This document shows, piece after piece, positions 32,033 through 41,945 of a stretch of 64,000 nucleotides of DNA (position 1 is the first letter of the stretch; the number at the start of each line of letters is the position of its first letter). A program made the position numbers and the translations under genes. The stretch comes from Kitasatospora aureofaciens (GTDB taxonomy: Bacteria; Actinomycetota; Actinomycetes; Streptomycetales; Streptomycetaceae): the NCBI RefSeq assembly GCF_001188955.3, contig NZ_JPRF03000029.1, positions 44,794 through 108,793 on the forward strand, given 5' to 3'. Below the pieces are notes generated by a model. It had not been told where the DNA came from. It made no database searches and was given only the letters and a program-made list of their open reading frames with translations.

Positions 32033-32437
32033 ATGGAGTGCGACGAGGTCATGCTGACCGTCCGAATCACCGCCGCCGAGCAACTGCTGCTCCGACGGCT
32101 CGCCCAGGGACACCGGAGCGACGTGTCCGAAGTGGTGGCCGACGCTCTGCTGGACATCATCCCCACGCTCAGCGCACCGGGGGACGCCTACCGGCTGCTG
32201 AGCGCCCTCGCGACGCCGGCGCCGTGCGCGTTGACGGTCTGGCTGCCGACCGCGCTGGCCGACCTGCTGGTCCCCGGCGCGGCCCGGATCGCCCAGATCA
32301 CCGACGTCCGGATCGAGTCGGCCAGTGCCGCCCTGGGCGCGGCGCTGCGGCTCTGGCTGGCCCAGGACCCGGTCCGGCTGGCGGCCAACCTCAGCGTGAT
32401 GCACGCCGGGCGGCCGGCCACCCTGGTGGCCGCCTGA
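32033..32437 (+). CDS. Hypothetical protein
   Basis: 134 residues, unrecognised. The first part (LTVRITAAEQLLLRRLAQGH, then SDVSEVVADALLDIIPTL) reads like a ribbon-helix-helix or short helical DNA-binding unit, and a similar arrangement recurs later (LTVWLPTALADLLVPGAARI, SASAALGAALRLWLAQ), so it may be a tandem duplication. No signal peptide or membrane segment. A strong ribosome site (GAGGAGG) supports ATG 32033. It lies between the ccs operon and the butyrolactone locus and belongs clearly to neither. Confidence 0.6.
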   Translation: MECDEVMLTVRITAAEQLLLRRLAQGHRSDVSEVVADALLDIIPTLSAPGDAYRLLSALATPAPCALTVWLPTALADLLVPGAARIAQITDVRIESASAALGAALRLWLAQDPVRLAANLSVMHAGRPATLVAA

Positions 32438-32461
32438 CGGGGTCCGGCCCGCCCGGCGGGC

Positions 32462-33526
32462 TCAGCTGGCCAGCGGCAGCAGGCCGGGAACGGCGGGGCG
32501 GCCGTCGAAGGCGTCCCGCCGGACCGGCACCCGCGGACCGTCGACCGGCTCGGTGAACAGCCGGCACTCGGCCGCCGTCCGCCCGTCCTGGAGCAACCGC
32601 ACCTGGACGGGGGTGCGGCGGCCGTCCGCCGAGCACTCGCGGACGGCCCGCACGAAGCAGGGCCGGTCCAGCTCGATGTAGCGCTCGAAGGAGGTCACCA
32701 GCTCGACCGGCACGACCGGCTCGGGGTGGTGCAGCCGCTGGGCGGCCTGCCGGGCGGCCTCCAGCACCAGCATTCCGGGCACGTGGTCCAGCTCGTGGTC
32801 GAACAGCACCGGGTGTCCGGCGTCGGCGCGCAGCAGCCAGGTGTCCGGCCGCAGGGTCGGGCTGAGCACCACGTCCGCGGCCTGCGCCCGGCCGACGAGT
32901 TCGGGCGCGGCGGGCTCCGGCGGCAGCGGCGGGGTGACGACGCCCCGGCCGGGGCCGCGCAGCCGCTCGTACGAGGCGGGGGTGACCACCCGCAGCTGGC
33001 CGGAGCCGTGGCCGATCCGCAGGCCGTCCCGGGTGATCTCGGCGTGCACGCGCAGCGAGGCGAGCCGGCCGTGCCGCATCCGGACGTCCTGGCAGCCGAC
33101 GGTGAGCATCAGCGAGGCCGGTCCGGTGGTGACGGCGAGGCCCCGCAGGCCCGCGTCGCCGAGCGCGTAGCCGAGGTCCTCCATGACGAAGTGGTGGTCG
33201 CGCGGCACGCCGAAGCCCGCGTGGCCGACCAGCAGCCCGGCCTGCCGGACGGTCTCGGCCACCAGCACCGGGTCGTGGTAGCGGTCCCCGGGCAGCCGGT
33301 AGAAGCCGTGCAGCCGGGGCCACTGGGCGCCGAGCAGGAAGTCGTACGGGCCGGTGGCCTGCCAGCCGGTGAGGAAGACCTCGGAGACCGAGGCGCGGTG
33401 CACCAGGTGCCGGGAGACGGTCCGGTCGTGGAAGTCGTAGCCGGTGCCCGGGCCCGTGCCCGGGTGTACGCCGGAGCCGGGGTGGGCGTACGGGCCGTGA
33501 GTGCCCGGCTCTACGATCAATGGCAT
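32462..33526 (-). CDS. AfsA/ScbA-family gamma-butyrolactone biosynthesis protein
   Basis: 354 residues with two AfsA repeats: residues about 20-165 (SRHLVHRASVSEVFLTGWQA, DFLLGAQWPRLHGFY) and about 215-335 (ADVVLSPTLRPDTWLLRADA, HPVLFDHELDHVPGMLVLEA). The family joins a beta-ketoacyl chain to dihydroxyacetone phosphate, the key step to A-factor-type signals. The start is ATG 33526; the frame is open to 33577. It is divergent, across a gap with an ARE-like site, from a TetR gene of receptor type, the classic layout of butyrolactone loci. The exact signal made cannot be predicted. Confidence 0.9.
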   Translation of the reverse strand: MPLIVEPGTHGPYAHPGSGVHPGTGPGTGYDFHDRTVSRHLVHRASVSEVFLTGWQATGPYDFLLGAQWPRLHGFYRLPGDRYHDPVLVAETVRQAGLLVGHAGFGVPRDHHFVMEDLGYALGDAGLRGLAVTTGPASLMLTVGCQDVRMRHGRLASLRVHAEITRDGLRIGHGSGQLRVVTPASYERLRGPGRGVVTPPLPPEPAAPELVGRAQAADVVLSPTLRPDTWLLRADAGHPVLFDHELDHVPGMLVLEAARQAAQRLHHPEPVVPVELVTSFERYIELDRPCFVRAVRECSADGRRTPVQVRLLQDGRTAAECRLFTEPVDGPRVPVRRDAFDGRPAVPGLLPLAS

Positions 33527-33587
33527 GACTGGCCCCAGCTCCAGGGTCTCGGTCGAGCGGCCGCTACGGACGCCCACAGCAAAACAT

Positions 33588-33605
33588 ACATACCACCCGG
33601 TTTGT
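33588..33605. promoter_or_regulatory. ARE-like operator upstream of the AfsA homologue
   Basis: ACATACC-accc-GGTTTGT, arms matching at 6 of 7 positions, like the autoregulatory elements bound by butyrolactone receptors (ArpA, ScbR). It lies about 60 bp upstream of the afsA-type start in the 349-bp divergent gap. Confidence 0.6.
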
Positions 33606-33760
33606 GTTCGGCGACCGGGGGTGGCCCGGCCGCACCGCCCGGACCGACCACGCTACCCGGCCCCTGGTCTGCGGCAATGCCCGAAACGGGGAGGGCAGAC
33701 CTTGGGCGGGGGTGGTCCCCGCTGGACGGCGGGGTCGACACACGCGCTAGATTAGATACC

Positions 33761-33772
33761 AACCATGCGGTT
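33761..33772. promoter_or_regulatory. Second, weaker ARE-like inverted repeat
   Basis: AACCATGCGGTT (AACC/GGTT arms), just after a TAGATT-like -10 (33749) on the side of the TetR gene starting at 33876. It shares the CGGTT core with the first site but is shorter. Confidence 0.3.
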
Positions 33773-33875
33773 TCGGCGGGTGTCGTCCGCATGCGAGGCG
33801 CCGCCACCGACCGAGGGAGCGCCGACAGCAGCCGGGTGGGGCGGGGAGCGCGACCGGCGGAGTCCGGAGGGGTCA

Positions 33876-34493
33876 GTGGTCAAGCAGGAACGCGCGGGGC
33901 GGACCAGGCAGGCCGTGCTGCTCGCGGCTGCGGACGCCTTCGCGCAGGTCGGGTTCGAGGCCGCCAGCCTGGTCGACATCAGTCGCCGGGCCGGGGTGAG
34001 CAAGGGCGCCCTCTACTTCCACTTCGTCTCCAAGCAGGCCCTGGCCGACGGCGTGCGGGCCGCGGCCGGGCGGGAGATCGGCTCGGCCGCGCTGCACGCC
34101 CTGCGCGCCGAGGGGCAGGCCGTCCAGGGGCTGATCGACTTCTCGCACGAGCTGGCCCGGCTGCTGCGCGAGGACGTGGTGGTGCGGGCCGGCGTCCGGC
34201 TCGGCCGCCAGGGGCCGCGACCGGGCGGCGGAACGTGCGGACCGGACACCGCCTGGCGCAGCCTCACCGCGGTGGTCCACCGCCTGCTGGACCGCGCCGA
34301 CCGGGCCGGCGAGCTGCGCCCGGGGGCGGACCGGCACGCCTGCGCGGAACTGCTCACCGCGGTGGTGGCGGGCCAGGTGCTGCTGGCCGCCGACCAGGCC
34401 GGGCGCCCGGCACCGGAGGCCGTCCGGCGGCTCTGGGCGGCCGCGCTGCCGGCCCTGGTGGGGCCGGAGGGCTGCGCGGGCTACCGGGTCTGA
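33876..34493 (+). CDS. TetR-family regulator, gamma-butyrolactone receptor type
   Basis: 205 residues from GTG 33876, with GGAGGGG upstream. The DNA-binding head (RQAVLLAAADAFAQVGFEAA, SLVDISRRAGVSKGALYFHF) has the SKGALYFHF helix typical of ArpA/ScbR receptors. The ligand domain (about 60-205) is diverged and Ala/Leu-rich; a receptor-like Trp is seen in DTAWRSLTAVVH. It faces the AfsA homologue across an ARE-like site, so it probably controls it. It could be a true receptor or a pseudo-receptor answering other signals. Confidence 0.82.
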   Translation: MVKQERAGRTRQAVLLAAADAFAQVGFEAASLVDISRRAGVSKGALYFHFVSKQALADGVRAAAGREIGSAALHALRAEGQAVQGLIDFSHELARLLREDVVVRAGVRLGRQGPRPGGGTCGPDTAWRSLTAVVHRLLDRADRAGELRPGADRHACAELLTAVVAGQVLLAADQAGRPAPEAVRRLWAAALPALVGPEGCAGYRV

Positions 34494-34506
34494 GTCGGTA
34501 CCGCGG

Positions 34507-35118
34507 TCAGCGGCGCTCGGCGACGCTCAGCCGGGCGAGCGCGTGCGGCTGGACCAGCCCCGGCAGCAGCAGCGTCCACATGTCGGCCATCCGCTGGATG
34601 AGGTCCTGCCGGTCGGCCAGCACCTGGGAGCTCAGCTGGATCCCCGTCACCGCGCCGGTGATCACCCCGGAGGCCGCGACCAGGTCGACCCCGGGGTGGA
34701 GGTCCCCGGCCTGCCGGGCGCGCTCCAGCAGCTCGCGGACCAGGTCCATCCAGCCCTGGTAGGCGGCGATCTGCGGCTGGGTGAAGCTGCCGTGCTCGAT
34801 CGTCAGCCGGATGCTGCCGCGCACCAGCGGGTCCTCCTGGAGCGCGCGGGCGAACGCGTACCCGAGGTCGATCAGGGTCTGCACCGGGCTGTCCGAGGAC
34901 GGCACCCAGGAGGCGATCCAGGCGCCCTGGCCCTCGATCACGGCGAGCGCCAGTTCCTCCTTGGAGTGGAAGTGGAAGTACAGCGCGCCCTTGGTGACGC
35001 CGGCCCGGTCCAGGATCTCGGACATCGTGGCGGCGGCGTAGCCCCGCTCGTCGAACACCTCGGCGGCCGCGAGGAGCACCGCCTGGCGGGTCGCCAGCGC
35101 GCGGGCCTGCCTGGCCAT
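34507..35118 (-). CDS. TetR-family regulator, gamma-butyrolactone receptor type (second)
   Basis: 203 residues. It begins MARQARALATRQAVLLAAAE, then AATMSEILDRAGVTKGALYF, very like ScbR/ArpA. The ligand domain keeps a Trp in YQGWMDLVRELLERA that resembles the conserved ligand-site Trp region of receptors. ATG 35118 follows AGGGAGG. It is convergent with the other TetR gene, only 13 bp between stops. A palindrome at 35199-35215 in its upstream region suggests autoregulation. Confidence 0.85.
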   Translation of the reverse strand: MARQARALATRQAVLLAAAEVFDERGYAAATMSEILDRAGVTKGALYFHFHSKEELALAVIEGQGAWIASWVPSSDSPVQTLIDLGYAFARALQEDPLVRGSIRLTIEHGSFTQPQIAAYQGWMDLVRELLERARQAGDLHPGVDLVAASGVITGAVTGIQLSSQVLADRQDLIQRMADMWTLLLPGLVQPHALARLSVAERR

Positions 35119-35198
35119 CGCAGCCTCCCTGGAAAGTTCTGTACCTCGGCAGCGGCCGATCCTAAGGGGGCCGACGGGTCGGCGGACTCGAACCGTCC

Positions 35199-35215
35199 GG
35201 TAGGTATCCTACCGA
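35199..35215. promoter_or_regulatory. Palindromic operator upstream of the second receptor-type TetR gene
   Basis: CGGTAGGTATCCTACCG: perfect 7-bp arms around TAT, 81 bp before the start codon. The CGGTANG core resembles butyrolactone-receptor sites. Confidence 0.55.
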
Positions 35216-35292
35216 GCCCCTCCGTGCCCGATCGGACGGGCACGAACGGTGCGCGCACGCCCCGGCCCGGTCCGGGGGCCGGGCCGGAACGG

Positions 35293-35333
35293 CCCGACGG
35301 CCGGTCACCCGGATGGGGTGACCGGCCGTCGGG
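35293..35333 (-). terminator. Terminator of the accB-accE unit
   Basis: 17-bp arms (CCCGACGGCCGGTCACC and complement) with a short loop, about 15 bp after accE. Confidence 0.8.
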
Positions 35334-35347
35334 GAAGCCCGGAACCG

Positions 35348-35557
35348 TCAGGCGGCCTGCTGCCAGCTGACCGGCGAGTAGTACGCCGGGCGCCGCTCCA
35401 GCCGCTGCCAGTTGGCGATCGGCTCGACCTGCGCGGTGGCCGCGGCCTGCTGGGCGACGGCCGCGCGGGCGGCCAGAACGGCGGTGAGGGCGGCGAGTTC
35501 CTCGTCGGAGAGGCTGCCGCGGACGATGCGGACGAGGGGTTCGGCGGAAGCGGTCAT
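35348..35557 (-). CDS. accE: Acyl-CoA carboxylase epsilon subunit
   Basis: 69 residues. This small subunit, found in actinobacteria, stimulates the beta carboxyltransferase. VRIVRGSLSDEELAALTAVL at the start and WQRLERRPAYYSPVSWQQ at the end are its two conserved blocks. It follows the beta-subunit gene by 78 bp on the same strand, the usual accB-accE order. Confidence 0.92.
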   Translation of the reverse strand: MTASAEPLVRIVRGSLSDEELAALTAVLAARAAVAQQAAATAQVEPIANWQRLERRPAYYSPVSWQQAA

Positions 35558-35635
35558 GTCCTGGTTTCTCCCCCGGTTGCTGTTGCTCCGGTGTGTGGTG
35601 GCGTTCGGTACGGCCCGCTGCGGCGGACCGCGCCG

Positions 35636-37237
<1,602 letters not shown>

Positions 37238-37688
37238 CTCGAACCACTCCAAGGGTGAGGGAACTGTCCGACAGCCAATGTCTGCTGTGCCCCCAGCTGC
37301 GAATCAACTTCTTCACTTATGACTGTACGAGGGGGCGTGTGCTGGTTTCGGCGTCGATTCCGTACAAGGTCGAGTTCGTTTAGCTGTCAGGCCTTCACAG
37401 AAGCGGACGGGTCGAGGGCGGTGCTCCCCGTGTCCGTTCGAATGCCGAGGGTGATCGGTCAGGTGATGGTCCGATGATCTGAGCATAAAGAAAAGCGCAG
37501 GTCAGGGCTGTCTCGCCACACTGTAGGGCGGCTGTCTGGAGCACGGCTAAAGCGCCGCTCGACTGTGGCGCCGGGAACGGACGGAGTCGTGCCAGAGGCT
37601 CCACAGTCGTAGGGAAGCGCCAAAAACGTCGCTGCCCACCTGCGGTCGGCCGAGTGGGCTGTTCGGGGGAGCGGGCGGGCCGCTCCGA
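37238..37688. other. Intergenic region upstream of accB
   Basis: 451 bp with no credible gene. It must hold the accB promoter; several weakly AT-rich spots occur (37300-37325, 37480-37495) but no clear -35/-10 pair or hairpin was identified. Confidence 0.4.
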
Positions 37689-38129
37689 TCAGCTCTTTCG
37701 CCCGTCCTCGGGTTCGTCCCCGCCGCGCAGCTCCCGCTCCCGGCGGCGCAGATCGGCCTCCCACTGCTTGAGCATGTCCTCGTGGTCCTTGTCGTTCCCC
37801 TTCAACGACCCGTTCCCGAGGGAGGCGAGGAACTCCGGATCGTCGTCCGGTGCCGGCGGGCGTCCGCCCCGCGCGCCGCCGTACCCCGCCGGGCCGCCGT
37901 CGGCCGGCCGCCCCGGCTGCCCGTCCGGCGCGCCGGACCGCAGGAAGCCGCGCCGCTTGCCGGCCGCCAGCCAGGCGATCGGGCCGAGTGGGGGGAAGAG
38001 CAGCACGATGATCAGCCAGATCGGCTTCGGCAGGTGCCGCACCTCGTCCTCGGGGGCCACCAGGCAGTCGATGAACGCCCACACCCACAGCGCGAGCGGA
38101 AGGACGATGGTCAGAAGAATCCTCAGCAC
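37689..38129 (-). CDS. Small membrane protein with PLDc_N (phospholipase D-nuclease N-terminal) domain
   Basis: 146 residues. Two hydrophobic helices (ILLTIVLPLALWVWAFIDCL and IWLIIVLLFPPLGPIAWLAA) flank the conserved basic loop HLPKP, the PLDc_N pattern. The remaining 80 residues are cytoplasmic, Gly/Pro-rich then charged (KGNDKDHEDMLKQWEADLRR). No phospholipase catalytic part is present; function unknown. GTG 38129 has GGGGGAG upstream. It is divergent from mqnL, an association recalled from Streptomyces. Confidence 0.8.
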   Translation of the reverse strand: MLRILLTIVLPLALWVWAFIDCLVAPEDEVRHLPKPIWLIIVLLFPPLGPIAWLAAGKRRGFLRSGAPDGQPGRPADGGPAGYGGARGGRPPAPDDDPEFLASLGNGSLKGNDKDHEDMLKQWEADLRRRERELRGGDEPEDGRKS

Positions 38130-38223
38130 GGCTGCGGTCTCCCCCCGTCGAGGGCGGTAGCGGCGGGCGCCTTCCCGGGCCCTTGACGCAAGCCAGGCTA
38201 TCGGGTGGCGGATACTGACAGGC

Positions 38224-39681
38224 ATGGCATACGACGATCTCCGCTCGTTTCTCCGGGCCCTCGACCGCGAGGGCGACCTCAAGCGCATCAAGGCGGAGGT
38301 GGACCCCCACCTGGAGATCGGCGAGATCGTCGATCGCGTGCAGAAGGCCAAGGGCCCGGCGCTGTTGTTCGAGAACGTCAAGGGCTCGTCGATGCCGCTC
38401 GCGATGAACGTCTTCGGCACCGAACGGCGCCTCGCCAAGTCGCTCGGCCTCAAGGGCCCGGAGGACGTCTCCGAGAAGATCGCCGGCCTGCTCAAGCCGG
38501 AACTGCCGCAGGGCTTCACCGGCTTCCGGGACGCCTTCGGCAAGCTCGCCTCGATGGCGCACGTCCCGCCCCGGCAGGTGAAGTCCGGCGACGCCCCGGT
38601 CCAGGAGGTCGTGCTCACCGGCGACGACGTCAACCTGGACGAGCTGCCCGCCCTCTTCACCTGGCCGCTGGACGGCGGCTCCTTCTTCAACCTGGGCCTG
38701 ACCCACACCAAGGACCCGGACTCCGGCGTCCGCAACCTCGGCCTCTACCGGCTCCAGCGGCACGACCGCCGCACCATCGGGATGCACTGGCAGATCCACA
38801 AGGACAGTCGCAACCACTACGCGGTCGCGGCGAAGCGCGGCGAGCGCCTCCCGGTCGCGATCGCCTTCGGCTGCCCGCCGGCCGTCACCTACGCGGCCAC
38901 CGCGCCGCTGCCCGGCGACATCGACGAGTACCTGTTCGCCGGCTTCATCGCGGGCGAGCGGGTGCGGATGGTCGACTGCAAGACTGTGCCGCTGCAGGTC
39001 CCGGCCGACGCCGAGGTCGTCCTGGAGGGCTGGCTGGAGCCCGGTGAGATGCTCCCCGAGGGCCCGTTCGGCGACCACACCGGCTTCTACACCCCGCAGG
39101 AGCCGTTCCCGGCGCTGACGATCGACTGCGTGACGATGCGCCGCCGTCCGATCCTGCAGTCCATCGTGGTCGGCCGCCCGCCGACGGAGGACGGCCCGCT
39201 GGGCAAGTTCACCGAGCGGTTCTTCCTGCCGCTGCTGAAGATCATCATCCCGGACATCGTCGACTACGACCTGCCCGAGGCCGGCGGCTTCCACAACTGC
39301 GTGATCGTCTCGATCGACAAGAAGTACCCCAAGCACGCCCAGAAGACGATGCACGCGATCTGGGGCGCCCACATGATGTCGCTCACCAAGCTGATCATCG
39401 TGGTGGACTCCGACTGCGACGTCCACGACTACCAGGAAGTCGCCTGGCGGGCGTTCGGGAACGTCGACTACAGCCGGGACCTCACCGTGGTCGAGGGCCC
39501 GGTCGACCACCTCGACCACGCCTCCTACCAGCAGTTCTGGGGCGGCAAGGCGGGCATCGACGCGACCCGCAAGCTCCCGGAGGAGGGCTACACCCGGGAC
39601 GGCGGCTGGCCGGAGATGGTGTCCTCGGACCCGGCCACGGCCGCACTGGTCTCGCGTCGCTGGAAGGAATACGGACTGTGA
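38224..39681 (+). CDS. mqnL: UbiD-family menaquinone-biosynthesis decarboxylase
   Basis: 485 residues of the UbiD fold, a prenylated-FMN decarboxylase. It begins AYDDLRSFLRALDREGDLKR, has GMHWQIHKDSRNHYAVAAKR and LPEGPFGDHTGFYTP, including the Glu/Asp residues of the active site. Placed next to a UbiA-type prenyltransferase and with an UbiX gene further on, it fits MqnL, which removes the carboxylate after prenylation of 1,4-dihydroxy-6-naphthoate in the futalosine route. Its stop overlaps the mqnP start (GTGA). A general UbiD role cannot be excluded from sequence alone. Confidence 0.9.
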   Translation: MAYDDLRSFLRALDREGDLKRIKAEVDPHLEIGEIVDRVQKAKGPALLFENVKGSSMPLAMNVFGTERRLAKSLGLKGPEDVSEKIAGLLKPELPQGFTGFRDAFGKLASMAHVPPRQVKSGDAPVQEVVLTGDDVNLDELPALFTWPLDGGSFFNLGLTHTKDPDSGVRNLGLYRLQRHDRRTIGMHWQIHKDSRNHYAVAAKRGERLPVAIAFGCPPAVTYAATAPLPGDIDEYLFAGFIAGERVRMVDCKTVPLQVPADAEVVLEGWLEPGEMLPEGPFGDHTGFYTPQEPFPALTIDCVTMRRRPILQSIVVGRPPTEDGPLGKFTERFFLPLLKIIIPDIVDYDLPEAGGFHNCVIVSIDKKYPKHAQKTMHAIWGAHMMSLTKLIIVVDSDCDVHDYQEVAWRAFGNVDYSRDLTVVEGPVDHLDHASYQQFWGGKAGIDATRKLPEEGYTRDGGWPEMVSSDPATAALVSRRWKEYGL

Positions 39682-40574
39682 GCACGGCCGCTGTCGAAAC
39701 CCCGGGACGCACGAGGGCGTTCCTGCGCCTGGTGATGATCGAGCACTCGGTCTTCGCCCTGCCCTTCGCCTACATCGCCGCGCTGACCGCCATGTTCCTG
39801 GCCGACAGGCGGGTGCACTGGGGCGAGCTGTTCGTCGTCACCGTCTGCATGGTGGGCCTGCGCACCTTCGCGATGGCCGCCAACCGGATCATCGACCGCG
39901 AGCTCGACGCCCGGAACCCGCGCACGGCCGGGCGCGAACTCGTCACGGGCGCGGTGTCGTTGAGGACGGCGTACGTCGGGTCGGCGGTCGCCCTGGTGGC
40001 GTTCCTCGGCGCCGCGGCGATGCTGAACCCGCTCTGCCTGGCGCTCGCCCCGGTGGCCGTGGTGCCGATGGTCGTCTACCCGTACGGCAAGCGGTTCACC
40101 AACTTCCCGCAGGCCATCCTGGGGCTGGCCCAGGCCATGGGCCCGGTGGGCGCCTGGCTCGCGGTGACCGGCAGCTGGTCCTGGGAGGCCGTGGTGCTGG
40201 GCGTCGCCGTCGGCATCTGGATCGGCGGCTTCGACCTGATCTACGCCTGCCAGGACGTCGAGTCCGACCGGGAGAACGGCGTCGGCTCCCCGCCGGCCCG
40301 CTTCGGCGTCCCGGCCGCGATCCGGGGCGCCCGGGTCTGCCACGTCCTCACCACCCTGCTGCTCGGCTGGTTCGCGGTCCTCACCCACGCCGGCCCGGCG
40401 TTCTGGATCGGCCTGCTGGTCGTCGCCGGCGCCTTCGTCTACGAGCACACCATCGTCCGCCCCAACGACCTGTCCAGGCTCAACCGGGCCTTCTTCCAGA
40501 CCAACAGCTTCGTCGGCATCTCGCTGTTCTTCTTCGCCCTCGTCGACCTGGTCCTCCGCGGTCTCGGCATCTGA
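39678..40574 (+). CDS. mqnP: UbiA-family prenyltransferase of menaquinone synthesis
   Basis: 298 residues with about eight helices. The two Asp-rich magnesium motifs are NRIIDRELDARNPRTAGRE and YACQDVESDRENG. It attaches the polyprenyl chain to dihydroxynaphthoate in the membrane. The start GTG overlaps the mqnL stop, and a terminator follows. In recalled S. coelicolor the UbiX and mqnE genes come next; here they are about 8 kb away. Confidence 0.9.
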   Translation: MSTAAVETPGRTRAFLRLVMIEHSVFALPFAYIAALTAMFLADRRVHWGELFVVTVCMVGLRTFAMAANRIIDRELDARNPRTAGRELVTGAVSLRTAYVGSAVALVAFLGAAAMLNPLCLALAPVAVVPMVVYPYGKRFTNFPQAILGLAQAMGPVGAWLAVTGSWSWEAVVLGVAVGIWIGGFDLIYACQDVESDRENGVGSPPARFGVPAAIRGARVCHVLTTLLLGWFAVLTHAGPAFWIGLLVVAGAFVYEHTIVRPNDLSRLNRAFFQTNSFVGISLFFFALVDLVLRGLGI

Positions 40575-40580
40575 CCCGGG

Positions 40581-40610
40581 CGGCGCCCGCCGGGATTCCG
40601 GCGGGCGCCG
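40581..40610. terminator. Bidirectional terminator between mqnP and gcvH
   Basis: 13-bp perfect arms (CGGCGCCCGCCGG and complement) with a GATT loop between convergent genes. Confidence 0.8.
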
Positions 40611-40630
40611 CGTCGCGTCCGAGGGCCGGG

Positions 40631-41020
40631 TCACTCCTCCTTGAGGTAGCCCTCGTACTCGGCCGCGGTGAGCAGATCCTTCAGCTCGTCGGCGCTGGTG
40701 AGCGTCAGCTCGATCATCCAGCCGTCGCCGTACGGGTCGCCGTTGATGTCCTCGGGTGCCTCGTTCAGGTCCTGGTTCACCGCGGCGACCGTTCCGGACA
40801 GCGGGGCGTAGAGCTCGCTCACCGACTTGACCGACTCCACCGTGCCGAACGGTTGGCCGCGGTCGAACTTGTCCTTCTCCTTGGGGAGTTCGACGAAGAC
40901 GATGTCACCGAGCTGCCTCTGCGCGTAGTTGGTGATGCCCACGCGGGCTGTCTTTCCCTGCAGCAGGACCCACTCGTGGTCCCTGGTGTACTTGAGGTCG
41001 GCGGGGATGTCGGCGGGCAT
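40631..41020 (-). CDS. gcvH: Glycine cleavage system H protein
   Basis: 129 residues, standard length. The lipoylated lysine is in FGTVESVKSVSELYAPLSGT, and GDGWMIELTLTSADELKDLL is the conserved C-terminal part. The protein shuttles the aminomethyl group between GcvP and GcvT, and may also pass on lipoyl groups. No gcvT or gcvP is in the window, so the gene is isolated here. ATG 41020 follows GAGGAAG. Confidence 0.95.
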   Translation of the reverse strand: MPADIPADLKYTRDHEWVLLQGKTARVGITNYAQRQLGDIVFVELPKEKDKFDRGQPFGTVESVKSVSELYAPLSGTVAAVNQDLNEAPEDINGDPYGDGWMIELTLTSADELKDLLTAAEYEGYLKEE

Positions 41021-41122
41021 GGCTTCCTCTTTCGCTCGGGCGGCTGACCGGTTACGGGGAGGAGCCTGCTACACATCCCCGCTCCCGAACGCGAACTCAC
41101 CCGAACGAGTGAGGCCTGCGCG

Positions 41123-41878
41123 TCAGTTGTGCAGGAAGGACTCCAGCGACGACGCCAGGGCGACCGGCGCCTCGTACATCGGGTAGTGCCCGCTGCCGCC
41201 GAGCTCCTCCAGCTCCGCGTTGGGGTAGTGCTCCAGCCAGGTGCCCCGCATGACGTCGGCGGTCAGGGCGAGGTCGTGCTCGCCGACGATCACCTTGACC
41301 GGCACCGGGTTCCCGTTGATCCGGCGCTCCAGGTCGGCCGTCGTCCAGTCCCGGACGTACCCGTCGAAGGCCTCGGCGTTCGACAGCCGCAGCGACTGGT
41401 CGACCATCCGGTCCAGCCAGACCCGGCCGGCCCGCTGACCGGTGACCAGGTCGAGGATCGCGTACCGCTTCTCCCGGTCCCCGGCGGCGCCGTAGAACAG
41501 CGCCTCGCCGGCCTCGTCCAGCGGGTACGCCCCGGCCGGCACCGGCGCCAGGCCGACCAGCTTGCGCACCCGCAGCGGCGCCTCGGCCAGGACCTGCTGG
41601 GCAGCCTTGCCGCCCATCGAGTGGCCGACCAGCGAGAAGCGGTCCCAGTCGAGCTGGTCGGCGAGGGCGAGCGCGTCGGCGGCGATCTCGGCGAGGGTGT
41701 ACTCGCCGGTGACGTCCTTGCGTTCGCCGTAGCCGCGGTAGTCGAGGAAGGCGTAGCTGAAGGCCCTGCCGTCGAGGTAGTCGAGGAAGGGGCCCCAGCC
41801 CGCGCTGGTGCCGAACCAGTCGTGCAGGACGAGGACGTGGTGGTCGCCGGTGCCGGTCACGCGGTGAGGGATCGTCAT
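41123..41878 (-). CDS. Alpha/beta hydrolase
   Basis: 251 residues of the alpha/beta-hydrolase fold. HDWFGTSAGW forms the oxyanion region, the nucleophile elbow is GHSMGG (Ser87), an acid lies in VGEHDLAL, and the catalytic His is in GSGHYPMYE (about 231). It has no secretion signal. The substrate is unknown. It lies 67 bp downstream of a flavin monooxygenase gene on the same strand and could act with it. Confidence 0.88.
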   Translation of the reverse strand: MTIPHRVTGTGDHHVLVLHDWFGTSAGWGPFLDYLDGRAFSYAFLDYRGYGERKDVTGEYTLAEIAADALALADQLDWDRFSLVGHSMGGKAAQQVLAEAPLRVRKLVGLAPVPAGAYPLDEAGEALFYGAAGDREKRYAILDLVTGQRAGRVWLDRMVDQSLRLSNAEAFDGYVRDWTTADLERRINGNPVPVKVIVGEHDLALTADVMRGTWLEHYPNAELEELGGSGHYPMYEAPVALASSLESFLHN

Positions 41879-41945
41879 GCCGGTGGTCCTCCCCCGGAAA
41901 CCACCCGTCCGAACGACCGGTCCGTGAAACGCGCCGTCCGCCGGG

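Noticed and set aside
37395..37604. Small minus-strand open frame upstream of accB
   Set aside because: No ribosome site, no family likeness, and it lies in what should be the accB promoter region.
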